Assembly (NCBI GenBank): GCA_036387415.1
Contig: DASVTU010000014.1
Location: forward strand, 78,723-142,722
From: DASVTU01 sp036387415
Lineage (GTDB): Bacteria; Acidobacteriota; Blastocatellia; Pyrinomonadales; Pyrinomonadaceae
Direction: 5' to 3'
DNA length: 64,000 bases
The notes beneath the pieces were generated by a model. It saw only the letters and a list, made by a program, of their open reading frames with translations, had not been told where the DNA came from and did no database searches. The position numbers were made by a program, and so were the translations under genes. Shown in pieces: positions 56,836-63,490 of this stretch (the stretch's first letter is position 1; the number at the start of each line of letters is the position of its first letter).

Positions 56836-57576
56836 ATGGCTAATAAAGTAGCGCAGGATGCTTTCAATCATTTGATTGGGGATTTGCGTGCGACGCATGG
56901 CGACAATCTAGCGTCGGTGGTGCTGTACGGTTCGGCGGCGACGGGCGAACACATCGAACTGCGCTCAGACTACAATCTTCTTATCGCTTTGACGCGCATC
57001 ACGCCGGAAGATTTACGACAGGCGCAAGCGCCGATGCGTGAATGGCAGAGGCTCGGACATCCTCTGCCCGTCTATTTCACTTTCGCGGAAGTGCGCGATG
57101 CGGCTGACGTGTTTCCGATTGAGTTTCATCAGATGGAACGCGCGCGCGTCGTTCTCTACGGGCGCGACCCGTTCGAGGGCTTGACTATCTCCGACGTGAA
57201 TCTGCGACACCAGACGGAATACGAACTCCGCAGCAAACTACTGCAACTGCGGCGACTCTACATCCCGGCTTCCGTCTCATCGGAAAAACTTCAGGATTTG
57301 ATGCGCGAGAGTTTGTCGAGTTTCGCCGTCTTGTTTGCGCCCGTGTTGCTGTTGAGCGGGAAACAGCCGCCCGTCACGAAGCGCGAATGCGTCGAAGCCA
57401 CCGTGCGACATCTCGGACTCGACCCCGCGCCCTTTGAACGCATCTTTGAGTTGCGCGCGGGCGGCGATAGACATCTAAATGAGACGGCGGCCAACGAGCT
57501 ATTCGCCGTCTATCTTTTACAGATTGAGCGGGTCATCGAAGCAGTTGATAGTCTCGTCTTGACGAACGGAGGATGA
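56836..57576 (+). CDS. Nucleotidyltransferase-like protein
   Basis: A 246-residue cytoplasmic protein. The N-terminal part shows a pol-beta nucleotidyltransferase core: VVLYGSAATGEHIELRSDYNLLIAL, i.e. the GS motif and S-D-x-N where active enzymes have D-x-D, so the second metal ligand is Asn. The rest is helical, with LQDLMRESLSSFAVLFAPVLLLSG. Without the second Asp it may be inactive or regulatory. ATG 56836, one codon after a GTG, is likely. It interrupts the usual TPM-LemA pair. Confidence 0.75.
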   Translation: MANKVAQDAFNHLIGDLRATHGDNLASVVLYGSAATGEHIELRSDYNLLIALTRITPEDLRQAQAPMREWQRLGHPLPVYFTFAEVRDAADVFPIEFHQMERARVVLYGRDPFEGLTISDVNLRHQTEYELRSKLLQLRRLYIPASVSSEKLQDLMRESLSSFAVLFAPVLLLSGKQPPVTKRECVEATVRHLGLDPAPFERIFELRAGGDRHLNETAANELFAVYLLQIERVIEAVDSLVLTNGG

Positions 57577-57639
57577 GGGGCGACAGTCGCTTCTTACTCA
57601 TCGGTCGTCGGTTGATTTACACACTTTAGGAGAATGGCA

Positions 57640-58287
57640 ATGAATAAAAAGAGAGTTGGGTTATTGGCTTTCATCTTGTTGGTTACTGTTTCGACGAGCG
57701 GATGTGGCTACAACACACTGCAAGGCAAACAGCAGCAAGTTAAAAATAAGTGGGCGAACATCGAAACACAGCTTCAGCGACGAGCCGACCTGATTCCGAA
57801 TCTCTTCGAGGCGGCCAAAGCGGCGGGCATACAGGAGCAGGAAGTCTTCGGGCAGATTGCTGAAGCGCGTTCGCGCCTCTTGAACGCGACGAGCGCGCAA
57901 CCGCAAGGCGAGGCCGGAGACAAGACGCCGGAACAGAAGCAAGCCGTCATCGAAGCCAACAACAGTTTCGGCGGAACCATCGGACGCCTCCTGTCGCTCA
58001 CAGAGGCTTATCCGCAACTGCGTTCCAACGAGAATTTTTTGAAATTTCAAGATTCGCTTGAAGGCACCGAGAGCCGCATCGCCGTCGCGCGCACCGATTA
58101 CAACAACGTCGTGACCGACTACAACACGGCGCGCGGGCAGTTTCCAATGGTCATCGCCGCCAAAATCTACGGCTTTAAGGAGGAACCGCTCTTTACCGCC
58201 GACCCAAGCGCACGACAAGCGCCCACCATCAATTCCGAATCGCTCAGACGCAATTCAGGCGGCGCGACGACTAACACCAACCGTTAA
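57640..58287 (+). CDS. LemA-family lipoprotein
   Basis: A 215-residue protein with a lipobox-like signal end (STSGCGYN), so probably lipid-anchored. The LemA core is a long four-helix protein: YNTLQGKQQQVKNKWANIETQLQRRADLIPNLFEAAK near the start and VARTDYNNVVTDYNTARGQFP near the end. The Lys/Trp-Ile-Gln-Arg-Asp-Leu-Pro pattern is the family mark. ATG 57640 has AGGAG at the right distance; ATG 57634 is too close. Role unknown; often paired with TPM proteins. Confidence 0.93.
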   Translation: MNKKRVGLLAFILLVTVSTSGCGYNTLQGKQQQVKNKWANIETQLQRRADLIPNLFEAAKAAGIQEQEVFGQIAEARSRLLNATSAQPQGEAGDKTPEQKQAVIEANNSFGGTIGRLLSLTEAYPQLRSNENFLKFQDSLEGTESRIAVARTDYNNVVTDYNTARGQFPMVIAAKIYGFKEEPLFTADPSARQAPTINSESLRRNSGGATTNTNR

Positions 58288-58385
58288 CGCACGACGCGAT
58301 TTATCCGCCACGTGCGCGACGACAACTTGAAGGACAGCGACAAGCGTTGTCTCGACAGTTTCAGCTTTAATCACCAACACTAACA

Positions 58386-58425
58386 AGGAGAGGCCACACA
58401 CGACGTGTATGGCCTCTCCTCTTTT
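58386..58425 (+). terminator. Rho-independent terminator after lemA-like gene
   Basis: An 11-bp stem (58386-58396 with 58410-58420), a 13-nt loop with further pairing, then CTTTT. It ends the rightward TPM-LemA unit just before the convergent microcompartment operon. Confidence 0.8.
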
Positions 58426-58492
58426 GCCTCAAGCTCTCTTTGATTTTCGCGTTACAGCTAGCGGACGCGCAAAGATTGCGGCTGTCTTCAAA

Positions 58493-58990
58493 TTAAAACC
58501 CGCGTGAGTTGCACATGCCGCAGTGGTCGCAGGGCTTTTCACCGGGTTCGATGCTGCAAGTTTTTTCTCGCTCGAAGTAATCGACCAACTCCGAGACGGC
58601 CTCCGTGATGCCGAAGCGTTCTTCGCTCGGATGCGCCGCCGGAACATAGGTGCCGCTCAGCCACGTCGAGCGCACCTCTGTTGCGTGTGACGGATTCTCG
58701 CGCTCTCTCTGTGGCTGAAAAACTCCCGCGCGCGTGTCCTCAAGACGGCGAGCGGCGGAGGGTTGCATCTCCACTGAACTGCACGATTCGTCATGCGTGA
58801 TGTGCGCTTCGAGATGCGCGAGACGCTGCTGTATTTCCGACAGACGCGCACGCAGCGCCGACAGTTCAGCCTCGTCGCCGCCCGCAGAATTTCCAACCCG
58901 CGTCGCGTCGCTCTGTCTCGCCGCGTTCTCCGATAGCCGACGCGTGATGCGGTCGGCTATCGAACGAATCTGCTCCTGCTCGCTACTCAT
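58493..58990 (-). CDS. Cys-rich protein with encapsulation-peptide-like N-terminal helix
   Basis: A 165-residue protein, last gene of the microcompartment operon, 7 nt after a BMC-P stop with AGAGGG upstream. The N-terminal EQEQIRSIADRITRRL is a short amphipathic helix like the encapsulation peptides that target cargo to BMC shells, followed by a flexible region. A middle coiled coil (ELSALRARLSEIQQRLAHLEAH) and a conserved-looking C-terminal part (FGITEAVSELVDYFEREKTC) lead to C-x2-C-x2-C (CDHCGMC) with another Cys nine residues before. The Cys set suggests metal or Fe-S binding. No named family recognised. Confidence 0.8.
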   Translation of the reverse strand: MSSEQEQIRSIADRITRRLSENAARQSDATRVGNSAGGDEAELSALRARLSEIQQRLAHLEAHITHDESCSSVEMQPSAARRLEDTRAGVFQPQRERENPSHATEVRSTWLSGTYVPAAHPSEERFGITEAVSELVDYFEREKTCSIEPGEKPCDHCGMCNSRGF

Positions 58991-58997
58991 AATCCCT

Positions 58998-59288
58998 CTA
59001 GCTCTGCACTTCGTCTTCGAGCAAATCAATGCGGTCAACGACGCCGATGATGGCCGTGTCAATCGCCGCGCCTGCCACTCCGGTCGCCGCTGTCGATGCG
59101 CTCCAACCCTCTTGCACAATTAAAACCACGTCGCCCTCGCCCGCATCAACCGAGTCGAGCGCGAGGATGGTCGCGCCAGTCTCCTCGCCTTCGAGGGTCA
59201 CGGGCTGGCACAGCATCACGCGTGCGTTCGCATAACGCTCGTTCTTCTGCGTCGCCACGACGTTGCCGAGCACGCGCGCCAGAATCAT
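58998..59288 (-). CDS. BMC-P (EutN/CcmL-type) pentameric shell protein 1
   Basis: A 96-residue microcompartment vertex protein. It has the family start MILARVLGNVVATQKNE, core LALDSVDAGEGDVVLIVQEG and the end AIIGVVDRIDL. The start ATG overlaps the upstream BMC-P stop (ATGA), so the two are coupled. A longer open frame upstream lacks family similarity. It caps shell vertices as a pentamer. Confidence 0.93.
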   Translation of the reverse strand: MILARVLGNVVATQKNERYANARVMLCQPVTLEGEETGATILALDSVDAGEGDVVLIVQEGWSASTAATGVAGAAIDTAIIGVVDRIDLLEDEVQS

Positions 59289-59572
59289 CTCTTGCGGCTC
59301 CTGTTCGTCACATGCGCTTCCGAATCGACGATGGCGACGATGGTGCAATCCGTCGGCGTATCTTCGCGTCGAAAAGGAAAACTGGCCTCCTTGCCGCGAC
59401 ACCAGTAGACGAGTTCGCCGACTCCCGCGCCGATGGCATCGAGCGCCACCAAAGGCTTACCCTGCGGCTCAAGACGCGCGTCGAGCGATTGAATCACCAG
59501 AAGCTTGCGCCCCTCCAAAGCATCGTTCTTCACCGTCGCCACTACCGTCCCGATAACGCGCGCCAATTGCAT
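59285..59572 (-). CDS. BMC-P (EutN/CcmL-type) pentameric shell protein 2
   Basis: A 95-residue vertex protein: MQLARVIGTVVATVKND, LVALDAIGAGVGELVYWCRG, then CTIVAIVDSEAHV. The insert SFPFRREDTPTD replaces the Ala-rich loop of its neighbours, so its pentamer face may differ. Overlaps the next BMC-P gene by 4 nt. Confidence 0.93.
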   Translation of the reverse strand: MQLARVIGTVVATVKNDALEGRKLLVIQSLDARLEPQGKPLVALDAIGAGVGELVYWCRGKEASFPFRREDTPTDCTIVAIVDSEAHVTNRSRKR

Positions 59573-59576
59573 CTTT

Positions 59577-59659
59577 AGTGAATCGTAAAGGGTAAATCGT
59601 GAATGGTAAATCGTGACCGGACGAAGAAAGTTCTATTTACGATTGACCATTTACGAGTT
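59577..59659. repeat. Palindrome with heptameric arms, family C (GGTAAAT/CGTGAAT)
   Basis: The left arm 59577-59614 (AATCGTA AAGGGTA AATCGTG AATGGTA AATCGT) pairs with the right arm 59632-59659. It lies between BMC-P 3 and BMC-P 2; the stop of BMC-P 3 (ending SNS) is in the right arm. Confidence 0.85.
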
Positions 59660-59923
59660 GCTTATATCAACCGTGTCGATGACGCCGATGATGGCTGCAT
59701 CGACGGGCGTGTCCTTCATCCCTTGCGCGAGGCGCGCGGAAGAACCGGCGACGACGAGCACGCGCTCATGGAAGCCCGCGCCGACCGTATCGACGGCGAC
59801 CACGTAGCCGCTCGCCTCCGTCCCATCAAGATTGAGTGGACGGACGATGAGAAGCTTTTTCCCGTTGAGCCGTTCGTCTTTTTGCGTGGAGACGACGGTG
59901 CCGAGAATGCGCGCGATAATCAT
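59651..59923 (-). CDS. BMC-P (EutN/CcmL-type) pentameric shell protein 3
   Basis: A 90-residue vertex protein: MIIARILGTVVSTQKDE, VVAVDTVGAGFHERVLVVAG, VDAAIIGVIDTVDI. The last residues SNS are encoded by the flanking repeat. Three BMC-P paralogues beside one BMC-H is the pattern of PVM-like and Haliangium-type loci. Confidence 0.94.
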   Translation of the reverse strand: MIIARILGTVVSTQKDERLNGKKLLIVRPLNLDGTEASGYVVAVDTVGAGFHERVLVVAGSSARLAQGMKDTPVDAAIIGVIDTVDISNS

Positions 59924-59929
59924 TCTTTA

Positions 59930-59995
59930 GCGAATGGTCAATGGCAAATAGATTAAAGCGGTGGCAATTTACCACTCACGATTTACGATTGACCA
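59930..59995. repeat. Palindrome with heptameric arms, family C
   Basis: The left arm 59930-59958 (GAATGGTCAATGGCAAATAG) pairs with the right arm 59965-59995 (CTCACGATTTACGATTGACC). It fills the gap between the BMC-H gene and BMC-P 3. Confidence 0.8.
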
Positions 59996-59996
59996 A

Positions 59997-60281
59997 CTAA
60001 CCGTTGAGGCCGATTGGCAACGTTTCATCGACGCTCCCGTGCGGACGCGGGATGACGTGAACGCTGACGAGTTCGCCGACGCGACGCGCGGCTGCCGCGC
60101 CCGCGTCCGTCGCCGCCTTCACCGCCGCCACATCGCCGCGCACAATCGCCGTGACGAAGCCCGCGCCGATTTTCTCATAACCGACGAGCGTCACATTCGC
60201 GGCTTTGACCATCGCGTCTGCCGCTTCAATCATCGCCACCAGTCCTTTTGTTTCAACCATGCCGAGTGCTTCTTGCGCCAT
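59997..60281 (-). CDS. BMC-H (PduA/CcmK-type) hexameric shell protein
   Basis: A 94-residue single Pfam-BMC-domain protein that tiles shell facets. Family landmarks: ALGMVETKGLVAMIEAADAM, VTLVGYEKIGAGFVTAIVRGDVAAVKAA, and VSVHVIPRPHGSVDETLP. The pore loop is KIGAGF, similar to KIGSG of PduA, which suggests small polar metabolites cross. It is the only BMC-H in the window and no BMC-T trimer gene is present. Confidence 0.95.
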   Translation of the reverse strand: MAQEALGMVETKGLVAMIEAADAMVKAANVTLVGYEKIGAGFVTAIVRGDVAAVKAATDAGAAAARRVGELVSVHVIPRPHGSVDETLPIGLNG

Positions 60282-60308
60282 TCGTCTTCTCCTGTTTTCC
60301 TGTGTGAT

Positions 60309-60426
60309 GAATCGTCAACCGTTATCCTGAACGGTAAATCGTGAATCGCTCGATGCTTATCGTTCGTCCTTCATCGTGACAACAAAACTCGTTTCTGTCT
60401 ATTCACGATTGACGATTCACGAATTT
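60309..60426. repeat. Palindrome with heptameric arm units, family C, inside the aldolase 3' end
   Basis: The left arm 60309-60348 (with GGTAAATCGTGAATCG) pairs with the right arm 60398-60426 (ATTCACGATTGACGATTCACG). The aldolase stop and its last residues SNS lie in the right arm. Confidence 0.8.
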
Positions 60427-61247
60427 GAGCGCGCCGCTTCCGACAACAACTCGATGAGTTCCTCTCGCGTCAGAGAGATTTTGCCCGCGCCGTTAGTGGC
60501 GGCTCGCTTCGCGCCGCTTGTCGTTGTCGTCGCCGCCGAGCGTTCGCCTGTCGGGCAGACAATCTTGGTTTCGTGCAAGTAGCCGCAGGACTGGCAACGC
60601 GCACGCTCGTCCAAATATCCGGCGGCTTCACGCACGTTGATGAGTTTTTCGATGGCGTCGGGCGGCAAATTTTTCGAGCCGCCGAGCGCACGCGAGAGGA
60701 TGGCAATCTTGGCCGTGTGTTCGAGCGTTTCGAGACGGTCGAACGCCTGCCATACGTCCGCGCCGTAAGCCACCGCGCCGTGGTTCGCCATCAGAAGCGC
60801 GTTGTGATGCTTGACGAGCGGGAGCATGGCCGCCGTCAGTTCATCCGTCGAAGGCGTGCCATAGTCGGCGAGCGGCACGCAGCCGAGCGTCAGAATAACT
60901 TCGGACAGAATCGGCTGGTCAATCGCCAACCCCGCGACGGCGAAGGCCGAGCCATGCGGCGGATGCGCGTGGCAGACGGCGCGCACCTCCGCGCGTTCGC
61001 GGTAAATCAGCAGATGCATCGCCAGTTCGCTCGAAGCACGGCGGTCGTTGAGCGGCTTGCCGTCGATGTCTGTGAGGGCGAGCATGTCTTCAGTCATGCG
61101 TCCCTTAGAGGTCTGCGTGGGCGTGGCGAGGATGCGCCCGTCGTCGAGGCGGACGCTCACGTTGCCGTCCGAAGAGACAACGTAGCTGCGCTCGTACATC
61201 AACTGGCCGACGCGCACAATCTCGCGCCGCGCGGTTTGCTCATCCAT
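60417..61247 (-). CDS. Class II aldolase (fuculose-1-phosphate-type) with encapsulation peptide
   Basis: A 276-residue zinc aldolase of the AraD/FucA family. Metal and catalytic residues: Ser-Ser-Glu in RASSELAMHLL, HAHPPH, and the third His in MANHGAVAYG; SDGNVSVRL and TPTQTSKGRM form the substrate loops. The domain ends near residue 215. Then come C-x2-C (218/221) with Cys231, a Thr/Ala-rich linker and a terminal amphipathic helix ISLTREELIELLSEAAR (257-273), the usual form of a BMC encapsulation peptide. It probably cleaves a deoxysugar phosphate to an aldehyde inside the shell. The start abuts the TonB-C gene's stop. Confidence 0.92.
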   Translation of the reverse strand: MDEQTARREIVRVGQLMYERSYVVSSDGNVSVRLDDGRILATPTQTSKGRMTEDMLALTDIDGKPLNDRRASSELAMHLLIYRERAEVRAVCHAHPPHGSAFAVAGLAIDQPILSEVILTLGCVPLADYGTPSTDELTAAMLPLVKHHNALLMANHGAVAYGADVWQAFDRLETLEHTAKIAILSRALGGSKNLPPDAIEKLINVREAAGYLDERARCQSCGYLHETKIVCPTGERSAATTTTSGAKRAATNGAGKISLTREELIELLSEAARSNS

Positions 61248-61829
61248 CTAGTGTTCGTACTCGCACTGTTCGGTTCGTATCGGATGAAAGAGGAAGTCAA
61301 TCGTGCCTTGCGTCGAGACGGGTTGACCGTTCAAGGTCGAAGGCATGAAGCGAATCCGCTCCGCAGCGTCGATGGCTTCTTCCGTCAAACCGTCGGGTAA
61401 CTCGGAGATGGTCTGGATGTCAGACACCTTGCCGTCTGCGCCGAACGTGACGTGCAGACGCACGACGCCTCCGGTTCCGGCCTGACGTGCCGCCTCCGTG
61501 TACTGCGGATTCGGCCTGTAGAGAATCGACGCCGATGTCCAGCCTTGACGATTCGTATATTTGCGATTCGTGAAGCGTCCATCCGACGCGTTCTCGGTCG
61601 ATAGAATTCGTGTCCAGCCGTGTGCTTGCGTATTGAAGTTTCGTCTGTAGGCGCGACAACCCCTTTTCCGCACGACGACATCCGTATCACGATGCGCTCT
61701 TTGAAACTCGACGACGTGCTGCTTTTTCGCATAACGCGCGCCGAAGAAGGCGGGCAGACTCCCCAACGCCGCGCCGACGAGAAACATCAACGCGAACGGC
61801 AAAATTCTTTTCAGCAAGTGGCTCTGCAT
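61248..61829 (-). CDS. TonB C-terminal-domain protein
   Basis: A 193-residue protein with one N-terminal membrane helix (ILPFALMFLVGAALGSLP), a basic middle part (about 35-95), and a TonB C-terminal domain (about 110-185: RPNPQYTEAARQAGTGGVVRLHVTFGADG and FMPSTLNGQPVSTQGTIDFLF). It lacks the long Pro/Lys spacer of true TonB, so it may not span the periplasm. AAAGGAG 9 nt before the ATG fixes the start. It lies between rex and the aldolase, an odd place for a TonB-like gene. Confidence 0.85.
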   Translation of the reverse strand: MQSHLLKRILPFALMFLVGAALGSLPAFFGARYAKKQHVVEFQRAHRDTDVVVRKRGCRAYRRNFNTQAHGWTRILSTENASDGRFTNRKYTNRQGWTSASILYRPNPQYTEAARQAGTGGVVRLHVTFGADGKVSDIQTISELPDGLTEEAIDAAERIRFMPSTLNGQPVSTQGTIDFLFHPIRTEQCEYEH

Positions 61830-61857
61830 GACGGGTACTCCTTTGTCTTTGATTGCT

Positions 61858-62565
61858 CTATAACTTTCGTTCTTCCCTCTGCGCGATTTCTTCAAAGGGG
61901 AGAATCCCGCGCGGATTGGTGACACACGTTATCTGCGGACGCGCCAGAAAGTACGATAGGCTCTCCAGAGAGATTGTCAAGTCAACCGTTTTGACCTTGA
62001 CGCCGAGCCGCGCATGAAGCGGCACGGGCGCGAAATTCAACACGGCTTTCACGCCCGCCGACATCACTTGGTTCAAAACTCTCTGTGCCACGCGCGCCGG
62101 AACCGCAATCACCGCCACGTCGATTGTTTCCTCGCGCACGACGCGCGCCAGTTTCCGCACATCGTAGACTTCGATTCCGGCGTGTCCCACACGATGACCG
62201 ATTTTTTCCCGGTCGTTATCAAAGAGCGCGACGACGGTGAAGTTCGAGGCGGTAAAACCGTTGTAGTTGGCGAGCGCGGTGCCGAGGTTTCCCGCGCCGA
62301 CGATGCCGACGCGATGCGCGCTGTCGAGTCCGAGTATCTTCGTGATGTGCTGTCGCAACTCATCGACGAAATAGCCGACGCCGCGCACGCCGAACTCGCC
62401 GAAGTATGCGAGGTCTTTGCGAATCTGCGCCGAGTTGAGATTGAACTGGTCGGCCAATGCACGCGACGAAATAGTTTTGATACCGGCAGCCGCCAAGAGG
62501 TTCAGACAACGCAGGTAGACGCTCAGGCGGTTCGTCGTTAGTTCCGAAATTTTCTCCGATTTCAT
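61858..62565 (-). CDS. rex: Redox-sensing transcriptional repressor Rex
   Basis: A 235-residue repressor that senses the NADH/NAD ratio. It has an N-terminal winged helix (TTNRLSVYLRCLNLLAAAG; SSRALADQFNLNSAQIRKDLAYFGEFG) and a Rossmann domain with RVGIVGAGNLGTALANY and VVALFDNDREKIG. The C-terminal swapped helix is SYFLARP. First gene of the microcompartment operon. No clear Rex operator is visible upstream. Confidence 0.95.
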   Translation of the reverse strand: MKSEKISELTTNRLSVYLRCLNLLAAAGIKTISSRALADQFNLNSAQIRKDLAYFGEFGVRGVGYFVDELRQHITKILGLDSAHRVGIVGAGNLGTALANYNGFTASNFTVVALFDNDREKIGHRVGHAGIEVYDVRKLARVVREETIDVAVIAVPARVAQRVLNQVMSAGVKAVLNFAPVPLHARLGVKVKTVDLTISLESLSYFLARPQITCVTNPRGILPFEEIAQREERKL

Positions 62566-62602
62566 TACTGCACCCTATTGACACTCAGTATAGCCCTAAA
62601 CA

Positions 62603-62711
62603 AATGGAAAATGAAAAATGCCAGATGTAAAAAGCTCTTTACAAGACGACGCGCGCACCTTCATCGTCGTCTCTTTCTTCATTTTTCATTTTTCATTTTC
62701 AACTTTTCATC
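62603..62711. repeat. Palindrome with heptameric arms, family I (AAAAATG)
   Basis: The left arm about 62603-62634 (ATGGAAA ATGAAAA ATGCCAG ATGTAAA) pairs with the right arm 62675-62711 (CATTTTT CATTTTT CATTTTC). It lies in the divergent rex/ruvA region and so may also limit read-through in both directions. Confidence 0.8.
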
Positions 62712-62805
62712 ATGCTCCCGCGTTGCCGAAGGGCGCACGCTTCAACTACAATTTACACGCAAACAGAGACGCTCCCGAAATTTCTTCTCTCGGCACAAAT
62801 AAAGA

Positions 62806-63426
62806 ATGATAGCGCATTTAACGGGCACTCTACTTTTCAAACAGGCGACCAGTGTGATTCTGGATGTCGGCGGCGTCGGCTACGAAGTCACGATTCCGGT
62901 CTCGACGTTTTACGACATGGAAGAAGCGGGCGCACAGATTTCGCTGCGCGTCTTCACACACGTCCGCGAAGACGCCCTGCAACTTTTCGGCTTCAAAACG
63001 GCGCGCGAACGCGAGTTGTTTACCCTGCTGATTTCTGTCAGCGGCATCGGCCCCAAGTCCGGCATCGCCATGCTCTCCGGCATGAGCGCAGACGAAATCA
63101 TCACCGCGATTCGCACCAACAATCTCGCGCGTCTGACTTCGATACCCGGCGTCGGCAAGAAGACCGCCGAACGCCTCGTTATCGAACTGCGCGACAAGAT
63201 GGCCGCGCTCTCCTCGCCTGCACTCGAAGAGGAATACAAGGCGCAGACGGCGGGCGCTCCGCCGACTGAAGACGCCCTGCGCGAAGACACGCTCTCCGCG
63301 CTCGTCAATCTCGGCTACCAACGCGCCGCCGCCGAGAAAGCCATCGCACAGGCCGCACAGGAAGGCGGCGAACTCACCGTCCAACTTCTCCTGCGTCGCA
63401 GCCTGCGCTCGCTCTCGAAAGGATGA
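62806..63426 (+). CDS. ruvA: Holliday junction branch migration protein RuvA
   Basis: A 206-residue DNA-binding protein of the RuvABC resolvasome. It has an N-terminal OB fold (MIAHLTGTLLFK; VILDVGGVGYEVTIPVSTF), two helix-hairpin-helix motifs in the middle domain (LLISVSGIGPKSGIAMLSG; LTSIPGVGKKTAERLVIEL) and the C-terminal RuvB-contact domain (DALREDTLSALVNLGYQRAAAEKAI). Full length, followed by ruvB. Confidence 0.97.
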   Translation: MIAHLTGTLLFKQATSVILDVGGVGYEVTIPVSTFYDMEEAGAQISLRVFTHVREDALQLFGFKTARERELFTLLISVSGIGPKSGIAMLSGMSADEIITAIRTNNLARLTSIPGVGKKTAERLVIELRDKMAALSSPALEEEYKAQTAGAPPTEDALREDTLSALVNLGYQRAAAEKAIAQAAQEGGELTVQLLLRRSLRSLSKG

Positions 63427-63427
63427 G

Positions 63428-63490
63428 CACAGAGGGCGGAGAGAATCAGTCTGTTTGTTTTGAACTGACCTCCGACCTCTAACCTCTGCT
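63428..63490. repeat. Degenerate palindrome with heptameric units, family B
   Basis: The right arm ACTGACCTCCGACCTCTAAC and on (63464-63490) is well kept; the left arm (63428-63450) is decayed. It fills the gap between ruvA and ruvB and runs up to the ruvB start. Confidence 0.65.

Noticed and set aside
59577..60426. Closely spaced palindromes in the microcompartment operon as a CRISPR-like array
   Set aside because: Units are 7 nt, contiguous and arranged as inverted arms between genes; there are no regular spacers and no cas genes.
62566..62610. Rex operator upstream of rex
   Set aside because: TTGTTTAGGGC resembles half a site, but no matching inverted half is present at the expected distance.
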